Below, one piece after another: positions 24,993 to 32,964 of a DNA stretch of 40,522 nt; positions within the stretch are counted from its first letter, which is position 1; every line of letters begins with the position of its first letter. This stretch comes from Halomonas sp. (lineage in GTDB: Bacteria > Pseudomonadota > Gammaproteobacteria > Pseudomonadales > Halomonadaceae), in NCBI RefSeq assembly GCF_020832045.1, contig NZ_JAFIFK010000029.1:1-40522 (forward strand). The letters run 5' to 3'. Both the position numbers and the translations under genes were made by a program. The notes below the pieces were generated by a model, which saw only the letters and a program-made list of their open reading frames with translations, was not told the origin of the DNA and searched no databases.

Positions 24993-26003
24993 GTGACCGT
25001 CACGGTATCCATGCATTTCGTCAACGAGCTGTTCCGCGGGGTGCCCGAGAACGAGGTGGCCCGCGAGACTTATCTTGTCCGCGCAGGGATCTCGCCGTTT
25101 CTGCTCACCGCCCCCCATGGGCGGGTCACCGTCGAGCAGTTCGCCACTCTCTACCGGCTGCTGGTCAACGAGTGCGACGACGAGACGCCGGGGTTCTTTG
25201 CCCGGCCGCTGCGCGGCGGCACGCTCAAGCTGCTTTGCCTGAGCGTACTGGAAGCCCCCACGCTTAAGGTGGCGCTGCATCGCTATACGTTGTTCTTCCG
25301 CATCGTCCTGGACGACTTCGGCTACGAATACAGCGTCGAGAACGGACTGCTGAGGGTGGCCCTGGTAGAACATCAGCTACCGAAAGGCAGTCGCATCCTG
25401 GTGCACGAGCTGATGCTCAAGCTGTTTCACGGTATCGCCTCGTGGATGATCGCACGCAAGCTACCCCCCGTGATGATGGAGTGCGCCTATGCACAGCCGG
25501 CCCACAGCGCCGACTATCTCTACTTTTACCCGGGCAAGGTGAGTTTCGAGCGGTCGCAAACGGCCATGTATTTCGATGCCGCCCTGCTCGAGCAGCCGAT
25601 TCGCCAGACCAAGAAGCACCTGGGCGCCTTCCTGCGTCGGGCGCCGGCCGACTGGTTTTATGTCTCACTCGAGGAGCGGCTGGTGTCGCACCGGGTGCGT
25701 GAGCATCTCTCGCGCCATCTTGCCACGGCGGGCTCGGTGCACGACGTGGCACGGGCGCTGCATATGTCGGGCCGCACCCTGGCGCGGCGGCTGGCTGGCG
25801 AAGGCACCCATTTCCAAGCGGTCAAGGACGAGCTCCGGCGCGATTTAGCCATCCAGGCGCTGACCCGCTCCGAGCGGCCGCTGCTGACCGTTGCCGACGA
25901 GCTGGGCTTTCAGGACCTGGCCTGCTTCAGCCGCGCTTTCAAGGCCTGGACCGGCAACTCGCCCGCGGCCTATCGGCGGGCGATCGCGCCATCACCTGCA
26001 TGA
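24993..26003 (+). CDS. AraC-family transcriptional regulator with arabinose-binding-like N-terminal domain
   Basis: A 336-residue regulator. Residues about 20-210 form the AraC-type ligand-binding domain (PF12625-like), and 235-330 form the double-HTH DNA-binding domain, with VHDVARALHMSGRTLARRL and LLTVADELGFQDLACFSRAFKAWTGNSPAAYRR as the two HTH segments. The likely start is a GTG at 24993 with AGGGAG upstream; ATG at 25011 is an alternative. Relatives control hydrophobic-carbon-source genes, but the target is unknown. Candidates are the divergent AttH/FtsX cassette and the downstream transporter and acyl-CoA genes. Confidence 0.87.
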   Translation: MTVTVSMHFVNELFRGVPENEVARETYLVRAGISPFLLTAPHGRVTVEQFATLYRLLVNECDDETPGFFARPLRGGTLKLLCLSVLEAPTLKVALHRYTLFFRIVLDDFGYEYSVENGLLRVALVEHQLPKGSRILVHELMLKLFHGIASWMIARKLPPVMMECAYAQPAHSADYLYFYPGKVSFERSQTAMYFDAALLEQPIRQTKKHLGAFLRRAPADWFYVSLEERLVSHRVREHLSRHLATAGSVHDVARALHMSGRTLARRLAGEGTHFQAVKDELRRDLAIQALTRSERPLLTVADELGFQDLACFSRAFKAWTGNSPAAYRRAIAPSPA

Positions 26004-26012
26004 TTCGCCCGC

Positions 26013-26909
26013 TCAGGCCGGCTCGACCTTGGCCTGATCCCGGGCCAGCTCCTCCTGCCGGGTCCAGCGGCGATAGAAGAGGGTGGCAAAGGTAGAGTTG
26101 ATGACGATGAAAAGCGAATACATGACAGGCATCAGCAGGATGAGCTGCTGCGTTTCGCCGGCGAACGTCATGATGACGATCAATACCGCCAACGGACCGT
26201 TCTGGATGCCGGTTTCCAGCGATACCGTTCTGGCTTTCTGAGGATTCAGCCGCAGTACACGAGAGAACAGGTAGCCGAAAGCGAAGCCGATCAGGCCGAT
26301 CAGGATGACGGCTGCATACACTTCCCAGCCGGTTTCGACCAGCAGACGCCAGTTCCTGGGCACCCAGGTCACTACCAGGAAGAGAATGACGACGGCGCCG
26401 AGAATTCCGCCCATGAGTTCGATAACGGCACCGATATTGGAGTTCTTGCGGCGCAACCACATGCCGATAAGGGTCGGAATCAGCAGCACGAAGAGCAGCC
26501 GGGCGATCTGATCCGGCGGGATGCGGAAGGCATCGTCGATGCCCTGGGTGTAGAACTCCATCAGCAAGGGCACCATGATGAAACCGGCCAGGGTGGAGCA
26601 GATGGTCATCATGATGCTCAAACTGAGCAGGCTTTTGGAAAAATAGGCGAAAATGTTGCTGGTCGTACCACCGGGCATACAGCCGATCAGCACCAGGCCC
26701 ACCGTCTGCTCAGGCGTCAGGTTCAATACGCGCGATAACAAGAAAGCGATCAACGGCATCAGCATGTACTGGGAGGCAAAGCCCACCCCCACTGCCTGCG
26801 GATGACGCAAGGCCAACTTGAAATCCTTGAAGGTCAGCGATGCCCCCATGCCGAACATGATGATCACCATCATGATCGACAACAAACTCTCTTCCAATGG
26901 ACTCAGCAT
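26013..26909 (-). CDS. BASS-family transporter (bile acid:sodium symporter-like)
   Basis: A 298-residue inner-membrane protein with nine to ten helices. Diagnostic segments are MFGMGASLTFKDFKLALRHP (near 19-38), VGLVLIGCMPGGTTSNIFAYFSKS (about 70-93) and the ARTVSLETGIQNGPLAV motif (about 226-242), both crossover regions of the sodium-coupled BASS fold. Relatives carry bile acids, pantoate, pyruvate or other organic anions. It lies 55 bases after the fadD stop on the same strand, so it may bring in an acid that the neighbouring ligase activates. That link is inferred from position. Confidence 0.87.
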   Translation of the reverse strand: MLSPLEESLLSIMMVIIMFGMGASLTFKDFKLALRHPQAVGVGFASQYMLMPLIAFLLSRVLNLTPEQTVGLVLIGCMPGGTTSNIFAYFSKSLLSLSIMMTICSTLAGFIMVPLLMEFYTQGIDDAFRIPPDQIARLLFVLLIPTLIGMWLRRKNSNIGAVIELMGGILGAVVILFLVVTWVPRNWRLLVETGWEVYAAVILIGLIGFAFGYLFSRVLRLNPQKARTVSLETGIQNGPLAVLIVIMTFAGETQQLILLMPVMYSLFIVINSTFATLFYRRWTRQEELARDQAKVEPA

Positions 26910-26964
26910 TCTTTATTGCTCCACTTTTTTATTATCAGCGCCGAAAAAGCCACCGATGATTCGG

Positions 26965-28701
26965 TCAGGTGCGAGTCACGCTGGCGCGTACTTCCTTGCG
27001 CAAGACCTTACCGACCGGTGTCTTGGGCAATTCGCTCCAGAACACGACTTTCCTGGGCACCTTGTAGGCAGCCAGTTCCTGCTTGCAGTGCGCAATCACG
27101 TCCTTTTCGGTAATGCCTTCTTCGCGCAAGACCACATACGCATGGACGGCTTCGCCCGTCTGATCGTCGCTGATACCAATCACCGCTGACTCCTGCACCT
27201 GTGGAATGCGGGCGATACAGTCTTCGACTTCATTGGGATAAACGTTGAAGCCGCTAACCAGAATCATGTCTTTCTTGCGATCGACAATAGTGAAGTGCCC
27301 ATCTTCGCTCATGACACCGATATCGCCCGTATAGAACCAGCCATCCTTGATGGACTCGGCGGTTTCCTCCGGACGATTCCAATACCCCTTCATCACCTGT
27401 GGCCCACGAACGACGATTTCGCCCGGCTCACCAAGCGCTACCGGCTCGCCCTGCTCATCGACGATCCGCACGTCGGTATCCGGTGCGGGGATGCCGATGG
27501 AGTCTGGACGCTCCTGGCCAATGGGGTTGAAACAGATGACCGGTGACGTCTCGGTGAGCCCGTAACCCTCGGCAATCGGGCTACCTACCACCGTGCGCCA
27601 ACGCTCGGCGACCGCCTTGTGCAGGGCGGTTCCGCCCGCCAAGGCAACCTTCATGGACTGGGGCGGATAGACGGTAAACCACTCTTCGTTCAACAGCGCG
27701 TTGTAAAGCGTGTTGACTCCCGAGATCCAGGAAATGGGGTAGTTGTCGAAAGCGCGCTGGCAGTTCTGTATCGGGCGTGGATTGGGCACCAGAACGTTGT
27801 GCGCGCCCTTGTGATAGAAGGCCAGCAGGTTAACGGTGAAGGCAAAGATGTGGTAGATCGGTAGGGCCGTCAGGATGCACTCCTTCCCCGGCTCGATGTG
27901 GCCGCCGGCAACCGAGTCGACCTGCTCCAGATTGCTGATCAGGTTGCCGTGGGTCAGCTCGGCGCCCTTGCTGACCCCGGTGGTGCCCCCCGTGTATTGC
28001 AGCAAGGCGGTATCCGACCGGGTCAAATGCTGCCAATACTGGCGAACCTCGATGCCGGCAACGGCTTGCGCCTCCCGGCCTTTCTTCAAGGCTTGGTCGA
28101 TGGTGTCGACATCCAGTCGGTGTGCGGGAATTGCCCGGTTCCAGTACTTGAGAACCAGCTTCAACACCCCTTTCACGACGGGCGGGAACCACTGGGCAAC
28201 GGAAGTCACCACCACCTGCTTTATACCCGTGTTTTCAATGATGGCCTCAAGCTTGTCGACGAACATGTCGACGATGACGACGGCTTGCGCCCCGCTGTCA
28301 TTGAACTGATGCTCCATCTCCCTTTTGGTATAGAGCGGATTGACGTTCACCAGAATGCAGCCGGCCTTGAGAATGCCAAAGGCAACGACCGGCAACGAGA
28401 GGCAGTTGGGCATCTGTACGGCCACTCGGGTGCCGGCCTCCAGTTTGACGCACTCACGCAGATACACGGCGAAGGCATCCGACATCTCTTCGACGTTGGC
28501 ATAGCTCAGCCTGCCGTTCATGCCGTTGGGCATGCAGGTGGTGAAGGCGAGCTGTTGGCTGTAGTTCTGCCCGGCAGCCTGAATGAGCGCTGGAAGATTA
28601 TCGTGCTGGTGGTGGCTGGCGGTTGCCACGCTAGTGTCAGATTGTGTGTCCCGGTAGTGGCGTGCCCAGGGCTTGTGATCGTAGTAATGTGCATTCGCCA
28701 T
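26965..28701 (-). CDS. fadD: Long-chain fatty-acid-CoA ligase (FadD-type)
   Basis: A 578-residue adenylate-forming enzyme that makes acyl-CoA from fatty acid, ATP and CoA at the inner membrane. Motifs are the P-loop LLQYTGGTTGVSKGAELTH (near 235-250), GYGLTETSP (near 375), WFYTGDIG (near 450), the fatty-acid signature VDRKKDMILVSGFNVYPNEVED (near 465-488) and the catalytic lysine region TPVGKVLRKE near 565. Length is close to E. coli FadD (561). The start has GAGAGG six bases upstream. A 177-base gap without a clear gene separates it from the upstream ligase gene, so it may have its own promoter. The symbol denotes family, as paralogues are common. Confidence 0.87.
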   Translation of the reverse strand: MANAHYYDHKPWARHYRDTQSDTSVATASHHQHDNLPALIQAAGQNYSQQLAFTTCMPNGMNGRLSYANVEEMSDAFAVYLRECVKLEAGTRVAVQMPNCLSLPVVAFGILKAGCILVNVNPLYTKREMEHQFNDSGAQAVVIVDMFVDKLEAIIENTGIKQVVVTSVAQWFPPVVKGVLKLVLKYWNRAIPAHRLDVDTIDQALKKGREAQAVAGIEVRQYWQHLTRSDTALLQYTGGTTGVSKGAELTHGNLISNLEQVDSVAGGHIEPGKECILTALPIYHIFAFTVNLLAFYHKGAHNVLVPNPRPIQNCQRAFDNYPISWISGVNTLYNALLNEEWFTVYPPQSMKVALAGGTALHKAVAERWRTVVGSPIAEGYGLTETSPVICFNPIGQERPDSIGIPAPDTDVRIVDEQGEPVALGEPGEIVVRGPQVMKGYWNRPEETAESIKDGWFYTGDIGVMSEDGHFTIVDRKKDMILVSGFNVYPNEVEDCIARIPQVQESAVIGISDDQTGEAVHAYVVLREEGITEKDVIAHCKQELAAYKVPRKVVFWSELPKTPVGKVLRKEVRASVTRT

Positions 28702-28878
28702 GAATGGCCTCTCGTGATGGCCTGGCTGCTGTGTACGGTGGCACTCTTGGCCCCGCTCAGCGACTCAGACCCATTATTATTCATTGCCTACAGTAACCAG
28801 CTCTGTCGTTTAACAACAGTTGAACAGCAGTCGCCACAGGGGCCGCCGAGCAGCCCTTTCTCCTGCCGTCTGCCGGAA

Positions 28879-30531
28879 TCACACCTCCTGGCGAATACGC
28901 TTCTTGTCGAGCTTGCCCACGCTGGTCTTGGGGATCTCATCGACGAAGCGAACGAAGGACGGAATCGCCCAGCGGTTGATGCGTCCCTCTTCCACGAAGC
29001 GCTCCAGGAATGCCTGGACCTCCTCGGCCTTGGGTGGATTATTTAAATCGCTGGGTACCGCAAGTGCAGCGGGGCGCTCGCCCCACTTTTCGTCGGCCAC
29101 GCCGATCACCGCCACCTCCGAAATGCCGGGGAACTGGCCGATCAGGTTCTCCAGCTCCAGCGAGGAGATCCACTCGCCGCCGGTCTTGATCACGTCCTTG
29201 ATGCGGTCGCGAATCTGCAGGAAGCCGCGCTCGTTGATCACCGCTACGTCGCCGGTATGCAGCCAACCGTCGCGCCACAGCTCTTCGCTGCGGGTCTCCT
29301 CCTTGTAGTAGCTCTGAGTGAGCCAGGGGGCGCGTACACGGACTTCACCGACGCTTTCGCCGTCGTGGGGCAGCGGCGTGCCGCTTTCGTCGACCACTTC
29401 CAGGTGTACGAACGGGACAGCGACACCCGCCTTGCAGCGCCACGCCAGCTGGGTGGCGAAATCGGCCTCGTTGATGTCTCGGGGGAGGATGTCGGCGGTG
29501 AGCAGCGGGCAGGTCTCGGACATGCCGTAGGCGCTGCGGGTGTCGATGCCCAGCTCCCACGCCTTCTGCGCCAGCGGCTGGGTCAGGGCGCTGCCGCCGA
29601 CAAGTACCTTCCAGCCGGTGAGATCGACCTTGCCCGAGGCGATGGCCTCGGCGCCGACCACCATGTTGAGCAGAGTCGGCACGCAGTGGGAGAAGTCGAC
29701 CTTCTCGCTCACCAGCAGCTTGACCAACATTTCAGGTTCGTAGCGCCCGGGATAGACCTGGGTGGCGCCCATCAGCGTGGCGGTGTAGGGCACGCCCCAC
29801 GCATGCACGTGGAACATCGGCGTGATCGGCATATACACCTTGTCGCGGTTGAGCAGCTCGAAGCCCGGCGTCTGGAAGGCGTTGGCCTCGCCCAGGGTGT
29901 GCAGCACCAGCTGGCGATGGGTGAAGAACACGCCCTTGGGGTTGCCGGTGGTGCCGGTGGTGTAGAACAGCGTGGCCACCGCGTTCTCATCGAAGGAGGG
30001 AAAGTCGTAACGGGTCGGCTGCTCGGCCAGCAGCGCCTCGTATTCACCGGCCAGGTTGAGCGAACTTTGAACCTCGGCAGGAGCATCCTGGCACAGCAGG
30101 TAGCCGCGAACGCGCGGCAAGCGCGAGGCCAAGGGCTCGAGCAGCGGCACGAAGTCCTCATGCACCAGTACGAAGTCGTCCTCGGCGTGTTCCATGGTGT
30201 AGTGGATCTGCTCCGGCGACAGGCGCACGTTCACCGTATGCAGCACTGCGCCCAGCATGGGAATGGCGAAGAACGCCTCCAGGTAGCGGTGGCTGTCCCA
30301 ATCGAGCACCGCCACCACGTCGCCGGCCTTGACGCCCTGGGCGCTGAGCACGTGTGCCAACTGATGCACCCGCTCGCGAAAGCGACGGTAGTCGTGGCGG
30401 CTCAGGTCGCGATAGACGATCTGGTTGTCACCGGCCATGCGCACACCCGAATCGAGCAGCTCGCCGATCAGCAGCGGCGGGTTGGTCGCGGAGGGCGTGG
30501 CGGGAAGGATTTTCGGGGTGACGGTGTTCAT
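28879..30531 (-). CDS. Medium/long-chain acyl-CoA ligase (AlkK-like AMP-binding enzyme)
   Basis: A 550-residue adenylate-forming enzyme. Motifs are LFYTTGTTGNPKGVFFTHR (near 187-205), YGMSETCP (near 337), GWLHTGDVAVINERG (near 430), DRIKDVIKTGGEWISSLELEN (near 450-470) and the catalytic lysine in KTSVGKLDKK near the C-terminus. The FFTHRQL and GEWISSLELE forms resemble the medium-chain AlkK group more than FadD. The start follows AAGGAG. The thiolase gene ends 45 bases upstream, so this is probably the fifth gene in the operon starting with the binding protein at 35754. Actual chain-length preference cannot be told. Confidence 0.85.
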   Translation of the reverse strand: MNTVTPKILPATPSATNPPLLIGELLDSGVRMAGDNQIVYRDLSRHDYRRFRERVHQLAHVLSAQGVKAGDVVAVLDWDSHRYLEAFFAIPMLGAVLHTVNVRLSPEQIHYTMEHAEDDFVLVHEDFVPLLEPLASRLPRVRGYLLCQDAPAEVQSSLNLAGEYEALLAEQPTRYDFPSFDENAVATLFYTTGTTGNPKGVFFTHRQLVLHTLGEANAFQTPGFELLNRDKVYMPITPMFHVHAWGVPYTATLMGATQVYPGRYEPEMLVKLLVSEKVDFSHCVPTLLNMVVGAEAIASGKVDLTGWKVLVGGSALTQPLAQKAWELGIDTRSAYGMSETCPLLTADILPRDINEADFATQLAWRCKAGVAVPFVHLEVVDESGTPLPHDGESVGEVRVRAPWLTQSYYKEETRSEELWRDGWLHTGDVAVINERGFLQIRDRIKDVIKTGGEWISSLELENLIGQFPGISEVAVIGVADEKWGERPAALAVPSDLNNPPKAEEVQAFLERFVEEGRINRWAIPSFVRFVDEIPKTSVGKLDKKRIRQEV

Positions 30532-30576
30532 GTTCGGCTCCTTGTCGTTGTTTGTCGTCCTGGTGCGCCGAGCTGC

Positions 30577-31764
30577 TCAGCAGCGCTCGATCAATAGCGC
30601 AATGCCCTGTCCGCCGCCGATACACAGGGTGATCAGCCCGTAGCGGCCGCCGGTGCGCTCAAGCTCGGCCAGCGCCTTGATGGTGAGTATCGCGCCGGTG
30701 GCGCCGACCGGATGCCCCAGCCCCACGGCACCGCCGTTGGGGTTGAGGCGCTCGGCGGGGAAGTCGAGCTCGCGTGCCACCGCCATGGCCTGGGCGGCGA
30801 AGGCCTCGTTGGACTCGATCACGTCGATGTCGGCAATGGTAAGGCCGGCCTCGTCGAGGCAGCGGCGCACGGCGGGAATCGGCCCCAGGCCCATCACGCT
30901 CGGCTCGACCCCGGCAGTGCTGGCGCAGATAAGCCGGGCTCGCGGCGTCTGGCCGCGGCGGCTGGCCTCGTCGGCGTGGGCCAGCACCAGGGTGGCGGCG
31001 CCGTCGTTGATGCCCGAGGCATTGCCGGCGGTGACCACGCCCTCCTTGGCGAAGGCGGGCTTGAGCCGGGCGAGATCTTCCAGCGTGACGCCGTCACGCA
31101 CGTGCTCGTCGCGGTCGAACTGGCGTTCGTTCTTACCCTCGCGCACCGCGACCGGCACGACCTGCTCATCGAAGCGGCCCTCGGCAATGGCGCGGGCAGC
31201 CTTCTGGTGGCTTTCCAGGGCGAAGCGGTCGATTTCCTCGCGGCCGAGCCCGCAGCGCTTGGCGATGTTCTCGGCGGTCACGCCCATGTGGCCGCTGCCG
31301 AAGGGGTCGCTGAGCACGCCCAGGGTCAGATCGGTGACGTTTGCGTGGCCCATACGCAGGCCGTTGCGCGCCTGGGGCGGCAGCAGGTAGGCGCCGCGGC
31401 TCATCGACTCAGCGCCGCCGGCCAGGGCCAGGCGGCTGTCGCCGAGCACGATCTGCTGGGCGGCAGAGAGGATCGCCTGCACGCCGGAGCCGCACAGGCG
31501 ATTGACGTTGAACGCCGCCGCGCCTTCGGGCACGCCGGCCTCCAGGGCAATGTGGCGGGCCAGGTAGGCGTCCTGCGGCCCGGTGGTAATGATATGACCG
31601 TAGACGGCGTGGTCGATCTCGCCAGCCTCGACGCCGGCACGGGCCAGCGCCTCGCGGGCGGTAACGGTGCCCAGCTCATACGGGGCGAGCCCGGCAAGGC
31701 TGCCGCCGAAGCTGCCGATGGCGGTGCGCGCACTGCCGAGAATGACGACGGAATCGAGCCGCAT
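30577..31764 (-). CDS. Acetyl-CoA acyltransferase (thiolase)
   Basis: A 395-residue thiolase. Catalytic residues are visible: nucleophile C91 (NRLCGSGVQAI), H351 (GLGHPVGATGA) and C381 (TLCIGGGQGIA), plus the NEAFAAQAMA motif. It cleaves 3-ketoacyl-CoA or condenses acetyl-CoA. The CGSGVQAI and NPNGGAVGLGHP forms fit the biosynthetic/short-chain (AtoB/BktB/PhaA) branch as well as beta-oxidation types, so direction is open. Neighbouring ligase and dehydrogenase genes favour degradation. No hydratase or hydroxyacyl-CoA dehydrogenase gene is present, so those steps must come from elsewhere. The start follows AGGAG. Confidence 0.88.
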   Translation of the reverse strand: MRLDSVVILGSARTAIGSFGGSLAGLAPYELGTVTAREALARAGVEAGEIDHAVYGHIITTGPQDAYLARHIALEAGVPEGAAAFNVNRLCGSGVQAILSAAQQIVLGDSRLALAGGAESMSRGAYLLPPQARNGLRMGHANVTDLTLGVLSDPFGSGHMGVTAENIAKRCGLGREEIDRFALESHQKAARAIAEGRFDEQVVPVAVREGKNERQFDRDEHVRDGVTLEDLARLKPAFAKEGVVTAGNASGINDGAATLVLAHADEASRRGQTPRARLICASTAGVEPSVMGLGPIPAVRRCLDEAGLTIADIDVIESNEAFAAQAMAVARELDFPAERLNPNGGAVGLGHPVGATGAILTIKALAELERTGGRYGLITLCIGGGQGIALLIERC

Positions 31765-31803
31765 GGAGTTCTCCTGTCTTCTTGAATTGCCGTGAGCAAG
31801 CGA

Positions 31804-32961
31804 TCAGGCGGCGTCGCTCTTACCGAGCAGCGAGCGGGCGATCACTTCCTTCATGATTTCCGAGGTGCCGGCGTAGAGGGTCTGCACGCGGGCATCCAGA
31901 TAGAAACGCGAAATCGGGTATTCCCGGGTATAACCATAGCCGCCGAACAGCTGCAGGCAGGCGTCGATGGTGCGGCACTGCATCTCGCTTAGCTGAAGCT
32001 TGAGGATAGCGGCATCGGTGCTGCTCATCTCGCCGCGGCGGTACTTGGTCACGCACTGTTCGAAGTAGGCGCGGCCCATGTCGATCTGCGCGCGCACCTC
32101 GGCCAGGGTGAAGCGGGTGTTCTGAAAGTCGCCCACGGCGCGGCCGAAGGCGCGACGCTCGCGCACGTAATCGAGAGTCAGCGCCAGCGCGCCCTCCATG
32201 GCGCCCAGGGCCTGGGCCGCCACGCCGAGGCGCTCGCGGGGCAGCTCCTGCATCAGGTAGGTAAATCCCGAACCCGCTTCACCGAGCAGGGCATCTTCGG
32301 GTAGTTGCAGGTCATCGAAGAACAGCTCGGCGGTGTCGCTGGCATGCTGACCGATCTTCTTGATCGGCTGGCCGCGGGAGAAGCCGGCAAGCGAAGTGTC
32401 GACCAGAAACAGCGACACACCGCGAGCGCCGGCAGCGGGGTCGGACTTGGCGCAGACGATCACCAGGTCGGCTACCTGGCCATTGGTGATGAACAGCTTG
32501 CTGCCGTCCAGCCGCCATCCCGTTTCGGTACGGCTGGCGCGGGTCTTCATCGCCGCCAGGTCGCTGCCCGCGCCGGGCTCGGTCATGGCGATGGCGCCGA
32601 TGGCCTCGCCGATGGCCATGGCCGGCAGCCAGCGCTCGCGCTGGGCCGGCGTGGCGATGTGCAGCAGGTAGGGCATGACGATGTTGGCGTGAATGTTATA
32701 GGCGCTGGCCAAACCACCGAAGCCCTGGCGAGAGATCTCCTCCAGCGCCAGCTGGACGATGGCGAAGTCGGCGCCGCTGCCGCCTAGCTCATCAGGCAAA
32801 TCGATACCCAGCAGGCCGGCCTCGCCGAGCTTTGTCCACAGCGAGCGCGGCATTTCACCGGCGGCCTCCCACGTCTCGTAGTAGGGCGCCACTTCCTGCT
32901 CGAGGAAGCGGCGGATGGTGTCGTGGAACAGCGGCGTCAGGTCGTCTTGCGGTGCAGTCAT
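31804..32961 (-). CDS. Acyl-CoA dehydrogenase, LCAD/IVD-like active-site type
   Basis: A 385-residue FAD enzyme that introduces the alpha-beta double bond into acyl-CoA. Family features are AMTEPGAGSDLAAMKTRA (about 125-142), GSKLFITNG (about 153-161), RERRAFGRAVGDFQ (about 267-280) and the C-terminal EYPISRFYLDARVQTLYAGTSEIMKE. The position of the MCAD/SCAD catalytic glutamate (YEGTSE) is alanine (A364). In LCAD and isovaleryl-CoA dehydrogenase the base sits on helix G instead, and E256 (ALGAMEGAL) aligns there. So the enzyme is probably active but belongs to the long- or branched-chain group. Three bases separate its start from the ligase stop. The substrate is unknown. Confidence 0.88.
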   Translation of the reverse strand: MTAPQDDLTPLFHDTIRRFLEQEVAPYYETWEAAGEMPRSLWTKLGEAGLLGIDLPDELGGSGADFAIVQLALEEISRQGFGGLASAYNIHANIVMPYLLHIATPAQRERWLPAMAIGEAIGAIAMTEPGAGSDLAAMKTRASRTETGWRLDGSKLFITNGQVADLVIVCAKSDPAAGARGVSLFLVDTSLAGFSRGQPIKKIGQHASDTAELFFDDLQLPEDALLGEAGSGFTYLMQELPRERLGVAAQALGAMEGALALTLDYVRERRAFGRAVGDFQNTRFTLAEVRAQIDMGRAYFEQCVTKYRRGEMSSTDAAILKLQLSEMQCRTIDACLQLFGGYGYTREYPISRFYLDARVQTLYAGTSEIMKEVIARSLLGKSDAA

Positions 32962-32964
32962 GGG

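Noticed and set aside
28702..28878. A possible FadR-type operator upstream of fadD
   Set aside because: Only fragments such as AGCTGGTTAC resemble the consensus; too weak to claim.
29257..30597. A 446-codon plus-strand ORF opposite the AlkK-like ligase gene
   Set aside because: Antisense of a well-supported gene, with no start signals or recognisable domain. Similar shadows at 27898-29046, 30712-31785 and 34066-35058 were dropped for the same reason.
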